A DNA stretch of 10,817 nt from VGBK01 sp043810615 (GTDB taxonomy: Bacteria > Actinomycetota > Acidimicrobiia > Spongiisociales > UBA11373), in NCBI GenBank assembly GCA_043810615.1, contig JBDROA010000139.1, positions 1-10,817 of the forward strand. Reading direction: 5' to 3'. The translations under genes were made by a program, and so were the position numbers. Below are positions 1-6,292 of this stretch, piece after piece. The first letter of the stretch is position 1. Each line of letters starts with the position of its first letter. The notes beneath the pieces are model-generated. The model was given only the letters and a program-made list of their open reading frames with translations. It had not been told where the DNA came from and made no database searches.

Positions 1-309
1 GTGCTGCGCGGCGGCCCCGGGCCCGACCGCTTGCGGGGCCGCACCGGCGACGACCGGCTTCACGGCGGCCACGGCGACGACCATCTCTTCGGGGGGCCCC
101 ACGCCGACCGGCTGGCCGGAGGCCCCGGGGACGATGTGCTCAACGGCGGCGACGGCAACGACCTGCTGCAGGGCGACGCCGGAGCCGACGTGCTGCGCGG
201 TGGCTCCGGCGAGGACGTCCTCACGGGCGGGGACGGCGCCGACCGCGGGAACGGCGGGCCCGATCACGACACCTGCTTGCTGGAAACGGCGCTCTTCTGC
301 GAGACGTGA
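1..309 (+). CDS. RTX-type calcium-binding repeat protein, C-terminal fragment
   Basis: The reading frame is open from the first base, so the gene probably begins upstream of the window. The first codon is GTG but it lies inside the repeat array and is not credible as the true start. The visible 102 residues are almost entirely glycine/aspartate nonapeptides of the form GGxGxDxLx, about ten in a row, for example GGDGNDLLQ and GGSGEDVLT. In the hemolysin-type calcium-binding family such repeats bind Ca2+ between turns and fold into a parallel beta-roll outside the cell. The repeats end at about residue 87. A short tail with two cysteines (DTC and FCET) follows, which may form a disulfide. Several repeats are imperfect (GGPHADRLA, NGGPDHDTC). 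The protein is probably secreted or on the cell surface. Any catalytic or adhesive domain would be upstream and cannot be seen. Confidence 0.88.
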   Translation: MLRGGPGPDRLRGRTGDDRLHGGHGDDHLFGGPHADRLAGGPGDDVLNGGDGNDLLQGDAGADVLRGGSGEDVLTGGDGADRGNGGPDHDTCLLETALFCET

Positions 310-458
310 GGGCCGTGGACCCGCTCCCGGCCGTTGCGGACAGGAGGGCACAGGTGGAGGGCAGGGGCGCGAGCCCGCTCTGCCGCGATTCGCCCCCTCC
401 GCCCGGCGGCGGCGGGGCCGTTGTCGGTTCAGGGCCTGTGACGGGTGCCGCCTCGGCT

Positions 459-484
459 CCCTCTCCCGCTCCGGCGGGAGAGGG
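459..484. terminator. 11-bp perfect hairpin, likely bidirectional terminator
   Basis: Bases 459-469 pair perfectly with 474-484 around a TCCG tetraloop. It sits between the convergent stops at 309 and 572. No T-run follows, as is common for terminators in high-GC monoderms, so termination is inferred from strength and place. The second repeat copy forms only the inner 7 pairs (508-525). Confidence 0.55.
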
Positions 485-552
485 CGGGGGGTGAGGGTTT
501 CGCCAGGCTCCCGCTCCGGCGGGAGAGGGCGGGGGGTGAGGGTTTCGCCAGG
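463..552. repeat. Two exact tandem 45-bp repeats, each with a hairpin
   Basis: Bases 463-507 and 508-552 are identical by eye, and a third copy starts at 553 (CTCCCG) but breaks off. Each unit begins with the palindrome CTCCCGC-TCCG-GCGGGAG, followed by a G-rich stretch and GGTTTCGCCAGG. The unit is 15 codons long, but none of its frames looks like a protein. Position between convergent genes fits a terminator or a dispersed palindromic element. Clean 45-bp duplication suggests recent slippage or copying. Confidence 0.85.
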
Positions 553-571
553 CTCCCGCGCCGACGCGGCC

Positions 572-1333
572 TCAGGCGCCGGGGCGCAGCGAGGTCAGCA
601 GTACCTCGAACTGCTCGGTGTACTCCACCGCCCCGATTCGGCTCTCGGTGGTGACCGCCGTCTGCTCCACCCAGCGCACCAGGAGGTTCGTCCCGGGCAG
701 GTACCACATGTCGCTTAGGCCGTACCCCTCGGTGCCCCCGGTCTCGATGCTGGAGACCCGCACGTGCAGCGTCTCCACCTGCTCGCTGCCCACCGCCAGG
801 GTCTCGAAGCCGACCACCTCATAAGACATGGTCTGGTGGCCTTCCCCCGCCTCCTGGCTGCTCACCCGGGTGCACTCCACGGTCCAGGTCGCTCCCGGCT
901 CACCTTGCACCGGCATCGGCTCCGGGCACTCCCATACGTCCGTGTTGACCACCCGGAACCACTCGTGGAAGGAACTCCAGCCCGGCAGCGAGCCGTCGGG
1001 GCAGAAGTCCCACTCCTCGTAGCGCTGCTCCAGGGCCTGCCAGCGCACCAGGGCCCCGCAGCCGCCCGGCTGGATGGTGAGATAGGTCTGTGCCGGGTAG
1101 TCGTGACGGCCCCCGGCCAGGGCGTCGGTTGTCTCGTAACCGGTGGTGGCGTAGGTGTAGAGGCCGTAGTCCCCCGGCTCCCCGCCCCCGGTAACCACCG
1201 TCAGGCCGATGTCCTCCTCGGCGACGGGCGTCGCCAGGTCGCGGAAGGCGAACAGGACGGCGCCGGCAGCCACCACCAGGGCCAGGCCAACGCCCCCGGC
1301 AATCATCCAGACCTTGCGCACCGGAAGGCTCAT
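572..1333 (-). CDS. Membrane-anchored extracytoplasmic protein of unknown function
   Basis: This encodes 253 residues. The start is placed at ATG 1331-1333 because it directly precedes a basic N-terminus (SLPVRK) and one hydrophobic segment at about residues 9-30. The longer open frame upstream is arginine-rich and low-quality, and it overlaps the remnant of the AIM24 pseudogene. The segment looks like an uncleaved signal anchor, leaving about 220 residues outside the membrane. The outer domain has four cysteines (92, 111, 136, 154) that could form two disulfides, and is rich in Trp, Tyr and Glu. Residues of about 168-222 follow a pattern of a hydrophobic strand, then V-G-x-E-x-V-x-T-L-x-V, then a W-Y-L-P-G motif. 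That resembles the substrate-carrier-like beta proteins often annotated as DUF3108-like, but the match is only by impression. No catalytic motif was recognised. No clear Shine-Dalgarno sequence precedes the start. Confidence 0.75.
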   Translation of the reverse strand: MSLPVRKVWMIAGGVGLALVVAAGAVLFAFRDLATPVAEEDIGLTVVTGGGEPGDYGLYTYATTGYETTDALAGGRHDYPAQTYLTIQPGGCGALVRWQALEQRYEEWDFCPDGSLPGWSSFHEWFRVVNTDVWECPEPMPVQGEPGATWTVECTRVSSQEAGEGHQTMSYEVVGFETLAVGSEQVETLHVRVSSIETGGTEGYGLSDMWYLPGTNLLVRWVEQTAVTTESRIGAVEYTEQFEVLLTSLRPGA

Positions 1334-1461
1334 TGGCCTATCTTGCCAAGTCGGGGGCCGGTCGCGCCACTCCGCGCCTGCGGACGACGCTCGCGGCGCC
1401 TTCCGACCCCACCCCGGCCGGTCGCCGACGCGCCGCCCCCAGGCCGGCATACCTTCGCGGT

Positions 1462-2234
1462 TCGGCGCTCGAAGACCGCGCCCAGACCCCTCATCGCCGA
1501 CCCCTCGTCCTGCCCCGACCCTCCCCCGAAGGGACCGAAGCAGTCGGCGAGGCGCGGGGAGGCAGCGACTGCAGCCACACCTTGCCGGTCCCACGCCGGG
1601 TGGCGAGGAAGAGGCCCTCGCCGCCTCACCTCATCAGCTTCGGGGTGGCGACGCGCTGAGTGGCGTACTCCACCGAGGGCTGGAAGGCCACCAGGCAACC
1701 GGTCTCCACCGCCAGGGTCTTCGCCGGCCGGTTGCCCTTCGACCGCGGTCCCCACCGCGTGCACGAACACCTTGTCGTCCCCTTGCGGGGCCTGGCGGAG
1801 GAACCCCTCGACGCCGCACCGGCAGGCTCCCGATTCTCGCTTGAAGGCGATGCCCGCCCGCGTGCCCAGTGCGCCGCACAGGAGGGCATCTTTCCGGCAG
1901 ATGGTGCTGCCGCCCACCGCCACCAGGTCGATGGGGAGGATCTTCTCCGGGTAGGGAGCGGCGAACGCCGATTTGGGCCGCCCGGATCCTCGGTTGGCGA
2001 CGTGGGTCATGAAAAGGGACTCGCCGTGATGGCCCGCTTGCCCGCGCCTTCCGCTTGCCCCGGATGCCCTGATCCGGCTCGGAGCCGTCCCCCCTGCGGG
2101 TCTCGGCGGCAATGCCCTCCTCCAGGTACATCACGGCCCCGCCTCGGCGACGACCGTCTCCCTACATCGAGTTCGATCTCGACGCACTGCCCGGCGTCGC
2201 CGTGGATCGAGAGGTTCGACTGGTCGCCGGCCAT
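1462..2234 (-). pseudogene. AIM24/TIGR00266-family protein, degraded
   Basis: Read across frames, the minus strand encodes a near-full-length AIM24-family protein. It starts at ATG 2232-2234 (MAGDQSNLSIHGDAGQCVEI). It continues in other frames with an MYLEEGIAAET block, then FMTHVANRGSG, then the AAPYPEKILPIDLVAVGG core. After that come KVFVHAVGT, ETGCLVAFQPSVEY, GGEGLFLATRRGTGKVWLQS and finally RLADCFGPFGGG. Roughly six single-base shifts are needed, near 2162, 2134, 2047, 2017, 1720 and 1560. An in-frame TGA lies at about 1626-1628, where the family usually has a residue before GGEG. Several family glycines are also replaced. AIM24-like proteins are double-psi beta-barrel-like proteins of poorly known function, membrane- or envelope-associated in bacteria. 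The number of lesions argues for real decay, although several fall in short G runs and could partly be consensus errors. Homology fades at about 1462. Confidence 0.8.
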
Positions 2235-2317
2235 CCGCCGCCCCCTTGTCGCCCGGACGATCCGACCCTGGGAGAGAGGGGTCGGGGGCGGAAGGCGGGC
2301 CGCGGGCGAACCGCCGC

Positions 2318-2914
2318 TCAGTCGGTCTCGTTGCGCAGCAACCCGAAGCGCACCGCGTAAATCAGCGCCTCGGAGCGGTTGGAGCCCCCAAGCCGCTCGT
2401 ACAGGTCGCGCAGCCGCCGGAACATCACCCGCTCCGAGTAGCCATAGTCGTCGGCCAGGCCCACCACGGTCGCCCCCCGGGCAAGAGCCTCGAGCCACTC
2501 CGTCTCCTCCTCGTCGACGTACGGGCGCTCGGCGTGCGGGTCGCCGCCCGTCTCAGGCAGGCCGCGGGCGGTCTCCGACGGGAGCAGCACGTCGCCGCGG
2601 GCCGCGGCCTCGGCTACCTCGACGATGCGGGCCGTCTCGGCCCTCCACTCCACCGCCGCCACCGCCCCATGATGCAGAGCGTGTGCCACCGTCTCGGCGT
2701 CGCCCGGGGCCACCAGCGCCAGCACCCGAGCCTGTGCCGACCAGGTCTCCAGCCGGGAGCAGTCGGCCGCACCCCGCCACGACACCAGGACCAGGTCCGC
2801 CGCTTCCTCCTCGGCCGCCACCCGGTGGCCGGCTCCGACGAAGGACTCCTCCAGGCCGCGGCGGTAGGCCGCCGCCTCTTCGATGACCCGGATCGCCAGT
2901 CCCTCGCCCTCCAT
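2318..2914 (-). CDS. LuxR/NarL-type regulator with degenerate receiver domain
   Basis: The protein has 198 residues. Residues of about 136-195 match a LuxR-type helix-turn-helix: ETEWLEALARGATV, then a YGYSERVMFRRLRDLYERLG recognition region, then SNRSEALIYAVRFGLL, close to the usual end of NarL-family regulators. Residues 6-112 have the length and alternating hydrophobic pattern of a CheY-like receiver. The phospho-acceptor strand, however, reads DLVLVSWRG (40-48), with no aspartate where one would be phosphorylated, and the acidic pocket near the N-terminus is absent. It is therefore probably a phosphorylation-independent regulator or one sensing something else. The start is ATG 2912-2914, chosen because a TACGCT box lies 7 bases upstream. 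The open frame continues to 3085, but that extension is not regulator-like. It lies 83 bases from the AIM24 remnant on the same strand and is divergent from the small basic peptide gene. Its targets are unknown. Confidence 0.8.
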   Translation of the reverse strand: MEGEGLAIRVIEEAAAYRRGLEESFVGAGHRVAAEEEAADLVLVSWRGAADCSRLETWSAQARVLALVAPGDAETVAHALHHGAVAAVEWRAETARIVEVAEAAARGDVLLPSETARGLPETGGDPHAERPYVDEEETEWLEALARGATVVGLADDYGYSERVMFRRLRDLYERLGGSNRSEALIYAVRFGLLRNETD

Positions 2915-2921
2915 GACCCCC

Positions 2922-2927
2922 AGCGTA
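2922..2927 (-). promoter_or_regulatory. TAnnnT box of a probable leaderless promoter
   Basis: On the minus strand TACGCT is followed by seven bases and then the ATG of the regulator. This spacing would put the transcription start at or next to the ATG. No clear -35 element is visible. Confidence 0.4.
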
Positions 2928-2999
2928 CGCCCCCCGGCGCGGACATGCTGCGGGCCGGCTCGAGGGAATCCGAAGGGCCTACCCCTCGTCGAGAAGAGC

Positions 3000-3014
3000 T
3001 GCCACATTATGGCA
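3000..3014. promoter_or_regulatory. Dyad TGCCA-n5-TGGCA in the divergent region
   Basis: The inverted repeat TGCCA-catta-TGGCA lies in the most A+T-rich patch of the 277-bp gap between the divergent regulator and small basic peptide genes. Just beyond, at 3023-3036, is a second weaker dyad (CCGCC/GGCGG arms around AAAATATG). Such sites could be operators, perhaps for the LuxR-type regulator itself. This is inference from position and symmetry alone. Confidence 0.3.
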
Positions 3015-3191
3015 TGACAGCCCGCCAAAATATGGGCGGCAGCACCCTGCCACAGGAACGACGGTCCCCTCACTCCCCACGTCACGGATCATCGTGGCCG
3101 CCTTCGCTTGAATTGCGAATGTCGCGATGGCTTCGGCCCCGCGAAGGTACCCGAAGCGCCCGGCCTCGGTCGGGCCGAGAAAGGGAAGACA

Positions 3192-3317
3192 ATGCCTGCC
3201 AAGAAGGCCCCGGCCAAGAAGGCCCCGGCCAAGAAGGCCCCGGCCAAGAAGGCCCCGGCCAAGAAGGCCCCGGTCAAGAAGGCCCCGGCCAAGAAGGCCC
3301 CCGCCAAGAAGAAGTAG
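3192..3317 (+). CDS. 41-residue Lys/Ala/Pro repeat peptide (histone H1-like tail)
   Basis: The product contains 17 Lys, 14 Ala, 8 Pro, 1 Val and the initiator Met, with no acidic residue. It is essentially seven APAKK units plus a final AKKK. A Shine-Dalgarno-like AAGGGA ends a few bases before ATG 3192-3194, which decides this start over an in-frame ATG at 3108. A strong hairpin terminator follows the stop codon by 12 bases. The same PAKKA-type sequence forms the C-terminal DNA-binding tail of histone H1-like and HU-type nucleoid proteins in actinobacteria (for example HupB/HupS) and of eukaryotic linker histones. Here it stands alone without a globular domain. It probably binds DNA or another polyanion, by charge and composition. 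The peptide could also be an overlooked remnant of a longer protein, but ribosome-binding site and terminator frame it as a complete gene. Confidence 0.65.
   Translation: MPAKKAPAKKAPAKKAPAKKAPAKKAPVKKAPAKKAPAKKK
3198..3302 (+). repeat. Seven tandem 15-bp repeats inside the Lys/Ala/Pro gene
   Basis: The unit is GCCAAGAAGGCCCCG, coding Ala-Lys-Lys-Ala-Pro, repeated seven times. Only two copies differ: GTC for GCC at 3273, and a final CCC for CCG. A partial eighth unit (GCCAAGAAG) follows. The near-identity of the DNA indicates recent expansion or homogenisation, and the copy number may vary between strains. Confidence 0.9.
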
Positions 3318-3329
3318 CTGGGCTGCTTC

Positions 3330-3359
3330 GAGGGGGTCGCTCTGCGGAGCGGCCCCCTC
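3330..3359 (+). terminator. Strong hairpin terminator after the Lys/Ala/Pro gene
   Basis: Bases 3330-3342 (GAGGGGGTCGCTC) pair with 3347-3359 (GAGCGGCCCCCTC) around a TGCG loop. The stem has thirteen pairs, one of them G-U. It begins 12 bases after the TAG. There is no T-run, as is usual for many high-GC terminators. It separates the small gene from the heliorhodopsin promoter. Confidence 0.8.
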
Positions 3360-3405
3360 ATCGCGTGGGAAGGGGCCGTTCCTCCCCGGGGGCGGTCCCT
3401 TCCCG

Positions 3406-3434
3406 TTGTCTGGATCGGGGCCCCGGCGTACAGT
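3406..3434 (+). promoter_or_regulatory. Heliorhodopsin promoter, probably leaderless
   Basis: A TTGTCT (-35, 3406-3411) and a TACAGT (-10, 3429-3434) are separated by exactly 17 bases. The -10 box ends 7 bases before the ATG at 3442, so transcription would start at or within a base of the start codon. No Shine-Dalgarno sequence is visible, consistent with a leaderless mRNA. Confidence 0.6.
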
Positions 3435-3441
3435 CCCGTTC

Positions 3442-4236
3442 ATGGACAGTCCCTCCGCAATCACGCCGACCACAGCGGACGCAGACGTCGAACGGCGCCT
3501 CCTCCGTCTCCGCCGGTACAACATCGTCATGGGGGCCTTCCACGCCGCCCAGGGCGTGGCCGTCCTGCTCCTGGCCAACGGATTCGCCCTTCCGGTTACG
3601 GCCAGCTTCCTGCAGGATCGGCCCGGGGCCGCGGCCCCGGAGTTGCGCACCCTGTTCGAGATTCGCCTCGCCTGGGGCGTGGCCGCCTTCGTGTTCCTCT
3701 CGGCGCTGGCCCACTGGCTGATCGCCTCGCCCGGCATCTACGCGTGGTACCGCAAGAACCTTCTCCGCCACCGCAACTACGCCCGGTGGATCGAGTACGC
3801 CCTCAGCTCCTCGGTGATGGTGGTACTCATCGCCCTCCTCGCCGGGATCAGCGACGTCGCCGCCCTCGGCGCCATCTTCGGGGTCAACGCCGCCATGATC
3901 CTGTTCGGGCTCCTCATGGAGCACTACGAGAGCCCGGGGCGACCCCGCTGGCTGTCGTTCGGGTTCGGCTGCCTCACCGGCGCGGTGCCGTGGGCGCTGA
4001 TCGCCGTCTACTTGTGGAGCCCCGGGGTAGCGGCCGAGCCGCCGGCCTTCGTGTACGGGATTTTCTTCTCGCTGTTCGCCTTCTTCAACGTGTTCGCGGT
4101 GAACATGGTGCTGCAGTACAAGCAGGTGGGTAGGTGGCGGGACTACCTGTACGGGGAGACCGCCTACGTGCTCCTCAGCCTCACCGCCAAGTCGCTCTTG
4201 GCATGGCAGGTGTTCGCCGGCACTCTGGCGTCCTGA
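3442..4236 (+). CDS. Heliorhodopsin
   Basis: This 264-residue, seven-helix membrane protein follows the heliorhodopsin pattern throughout. Helix 1 carries the His34 motif (GAFHAAQ). Helix 2 has His91 (ALAHWLI). Helix 3 has RWIEYALSSSVMVVLIA with Glu118, the Schiff-base counterion. Next comes AIFGVNAAMILFG in helix 4. Helix 7 has LSLTAKSLLAWQVFAGTL with Lys250, which binds retinal as a Schiff base. These line up with His23, His80, Glu107 and Lys241 of the characterised heliorhodopsin 48C12. Length is normal for the family. Approximate helices are 25-47, 71-95, 113-136, 139-160, 171-193, 200-226 and 236-261. Family members sit inverted in the membrane (N-terminus inside), have slow photocycles and do not pump ions measurably; their role is thought to be light sensing or regulation. 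A leaderless promoter fixes the start. No retinal-synthesis gene is in the window. It converges on lutC, 54 bases away. Confidence 0.97.
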   Translation: MDSPSAITPTTADADVERRLLRLRRYNIVMGAFHAAQGVAVLLLANGFALPVTASFLQDRPGAAAPELRTLFEIRLAWGVAAFVFLSALAHWLIASPGIYAWYRKNLLRHRNYARWIEYALSSSVMVVLIALLAGISDVAALGAIFGVNAAMILFGLLMEHYESPGRPRWLSFGFGCLTGAVPWALIAVYLWSPGVAAEPPAFVYGIFFSLFAFFNVFAVNMVLQYKQVGRWRDYLYGETAYVLLSLTAKSLLAWQVFAGTLAS

Positions 4237-4240
4237 CCCC

Positions 4241-4284
4241 GCGGCCGGCGGCCGCATCCCATAGGTCCCGGGCGGCCCGGGGCC
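4241..4284. terminator. Convergent terminator hairpins between heliorhodopsin and lutC
   Basis: Two palindromes fill the 54-base convergent gap. GCGGCC-GGC-GGCCGC lies at 4241-4255. GGTCCCGGG (4264-4272) pairs with CCCGGGGCC (4276-4284) through nine pairs including one G-U, around a CGG loop. Together they could end transcripts from both sides. No T-runs are present. Confidence 0.5.
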
Positions 4285-4290
4285 TCACCG

Positions 4291-4953
4291 TCAGCCGGCT
4301 GCCAGCAGGCCCACCCACAGGTGACCGGGGCCGTGCACGCCGCGGACCAGGACGAGCTCGATGTCGCCCGTCCGGCTGGGGCCGGTGATCACCACCGCCT
4401 GCGAAGGCAACCCTTCGGGAAAGCACGAGCCCATGTGCCGCCACAGGTCGGCCGGCGTTGCCAGCAGCGCTTCCTCCCGGACCAGGGCGGCGTGGACGGG
4501 GGGCAACAGCGAAGCGCCGCGTCCTCCGGCCCGGCCGGCGGCTACCACGATGGAGCCCGTGGCGGCGATCCCGCAGACGGCACCGGTCACTCCGAGGTCG
4601 GCGCAGGCGGCAGCAGCCGGCCCATCCCAGTCGAGCGCCTCGACTCCTCGCGCCGCCAGGCAAGCCGCCACTCCGGCCGTTTCCGGGTCGCGACTGACCA
4701 CCGCCCGGCCCGTCCGGTGAACCGCAACGACCTCGGCGAGGAAGGCCGGCACCCCTCCGGGAGCCACCCGCCGCACCTGCGCCCCGAGCGCTTCCGCCTC
4801 CGCCGTGAAAGCCTCGACCCGGTCGCCCAGAGGACGGCGGTAGACGGCTTCCGCCACCCCGGAGCAGGCTTCGGGCGGATGGGCGGATACCCGCGGAGGG
4901 GCGGGCGCCGACAGACGCTCCCGGAGGACGGCGAGAAAGGCGGCGCGTTCCAT
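4291..4953 (-). CDS. lutC: LutC, lactate utilization protein (LUD domain)
   Basis: The protein has 220 residues, typical for LutC/YkgG proteins. The LUD-domain signatures are present: GVTGAVCGIAATGSIVV at about 121-137, and GPSRTGDIELVLVRGVHGPG at 191-210. LutC is the third component of the LutABC complex that oxidises L-lactate to pyruvate in Bacillus subtilis; it lacks Fe-S motifs here, as expected. The start is ATG 4951-4953, which shares one base with the lutB stop codon (TGATG) and has GGGGGA a few bases upstream. This indicates translational coupling. The open frame extends far upstream only because it shadows lutB in another frame. lutC is the last gene of the operon and ends 54 bases from the convergent heliorhodopsin stop. 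Confidence 0.93.
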   Translation of the reverse strand: MERAAFLAVLRERLSAPAPPRVSAHPPEACSGVAEAVYRRPLGDRVEAFTAEAEALGAQVRRVAPGGVPAFLAEVVAVHRTGRAVVSRDPETAGVAACLAARGVEALDWDGPAAAACADLGVTGAVCGIAATGSIVVAAGRAGGRGASLLPPVHAALVREEALLATPADLWRHMGSCFPEGLPSQAVVITGPSRTGDIELVLVRGVHGPGHLWVGLLAAG

Positions 4954-6292
4954 CAAGTCCCCCGTTTCCGGAGGGGTCGAGGCACATCGCGACCCGCCCC
5001 CCAGCGCGGCACCAGGCGGGACGGCACCAGCCGGGCTCCCCAACGCGCCAGGCGGGTGGTCCAGCGGTACATGCGGGGCCGGCTCCAGGCCCAGGCCCAC
5101 AGCTTCCACCCCCGGCGCTCGGCGCATCCGGCAGCAGGGGCGGCATCGCGCCGCAGAGCGAGGAGCAGGTCCTGCAGGGGGATCATCACCGGGCAAGCCT
5201 GGTAGCAGGCACCACACAGGCTCGAGGCCAGCCGCAACTCGCAGGCCGGCCCCCCGCCAGCAGCGGGGAGAGCACCGCCCCCACGGGACCCGAGTAGGTC
5301 GTCGCGTAGGCGTGGCCGCCCACTTGCCGGTAGACCGGGCACACGTTGAGGCAGGCCCCGCAGCGGACGCACTGCAGGATCTCACCGTAGGGGCCGCCCA
5401 GGATGGCCGAGCGCCCGTTGTCGACCACGACCACGTGCAGTTCATCGGGGCCGTCCACCTCGTCCGCCCGGCGGGGCCCGGTGACCATGGTGGTGTAGGC
5501 GGTGAGGGCCTGGCCTGTGGCCGAGCGGGGCAGCAATGACATCATCAGGTCGAGGTCCGCCCAGGTCTCCACCACCCGCTCCATCCCCATGACCACGATG
5601 TGCACCGGGGGCAGCGAGGCCACCATCCGGCCGTTGCCCTCATTGGTCACCATGCAGAGCGTGCCCGTCTCGGCCACAGCGAAGTTGGCACCGGTGATCC
5701 CCACCTCGGCGCCGAGGAACACCTCTCGCAACCGGCCTCGGGCGAAGGCGGTCAGAGCCTCCGGATCGTCGGTGAGCCCCTCTCCCCCGTGGCGCCGGAA
5801 GAGATCGGCCACTTGCCCCCGGCTCAGGTGCACCGCCGGGGCCACAATGTGGGACGGCCGTTCGCCGGCCAATTGCACGATCCACTCCCCCAGGTCGGTT
5901 TCCACCACTTCGAGGCCGGCGGCGTAGAGCGCTCCGTTGAGGCCGATCTCCTCGGTCACCATCGACTTGGCCTTGGCCACCAGCCGCGCCCGGTGCCGTT
6001 GCACCACCTCGGTCACGTACCGGCACGCCTCGGTGGCGTCGGCGGCGAAGAACACCCGTCCGCCCGAGGCCTCGATGCGGTCGGCGAGGGTGGCGAGGAT
6101 TTCGGGGAGCCGGGCCAGGGTGCGGGCGCGGACGGCGCGGGCGCTGCGCCGCAGGTCCTCGAAATTGGCCAGTCTCCCAATGGCTTCGGTGCGCCGCACC
6201 GCCATGTGGTCGGTGGCGAAGGCAAGGGCTGCCCGCAGGGCAGGGTCGGCCGCGGCCCGGCGGGCCCGTTCGCGCAACCCGCGGCCACTCAT
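4953..6292 (-). CDS. lutB: LutB, iron-sulfur lactate utilization protein (one frameshift)
   Basis: The product is about 446 residues once one frameshift is repaired, normal for LutB/YkgF. The N-terminal LUD-like region includes MVTEEIGLNGALYAAGLEVVETDLGEW-type sequence at about 111-137 and VGITGANFAVAETGTL at 197-212. A ferredoxin-like pair of [4Fe-4S] motifs follows: CVRCGACLNVCP (Cys308, 311, 314, 318) and SLCGACYQACP (Cys360, 363, 367 after repair). LutB probably relays electrons from lactate oxidation. The start ATG 6290-6292 overlaps the lutA stop by four bases (ATGA). The frame breaks at the C-run 5250-5255 (six G on the coding strand). One more G restores LLAGGPACELRLASSLCGACY. Without it the protein ends early, losing the second cluster. 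A sequencing error or recent slippage is likely, since the sequence on both sides is well conserved. Confidence 0.9.
5250..5255. other. Frameshift site in lutB homopolymer
   Basis: A run of six C on the + strand (GGGGGG in the gene). One additional base would rejoin the two halves of lutB. See the lutB entry. Confidence 0.8.

Larger units (their letters stand above)
310..571. other. Non-coding convergent intergenic region with hairpin repeats
   Basis: This 262-base gap lies between the stop codons of two convergent genes. Short open frames cross it but none has convincing codon content or family resemblance. Its main content is the tandem 45-bp repeat at 463-552, annotated separately. Nothing else recognisable was seen at 310-458. 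Confidence 0.6.

Noticed and set aside
463..552. CRISPR-like repeat
   Set aside because: The two copies are directly adjacent with no spacers, and no cas genes are present.
1333..1594. N-terminal extension of the membrane-anchored protein
   Set aside because: The extension is Arg/Gly-rich, overlaps the AIM24 remnant in another frame, and would bury the signal anchor nearly 90 residues into the protein.
3089..3361. Minus-strand frame with repeated Leu-Ala-Gly-Ala-Phe units, looking like a hydrophobic repeat protein
   Set aside because: It is the antisense reading of the 15-bp Lys/Ala/Pro repeats. No start signal supports it, and it runs through the terminator hairpin.
3127..3441. Upstream extension of the heliorhodopsin frame
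   Set aside because: It translates the Lys/Ala/Pro gene and terminator in the wrong frame, and the promoter box lies directly before ATG 3442.
1660..3721. Long plus-strand frames opposite the AIM24 remnant and the regulator
   Set aside because: They are proline/arginine-rich, match no family and oppose recognisable minus-strand protein blocks. They are products of high G+C.
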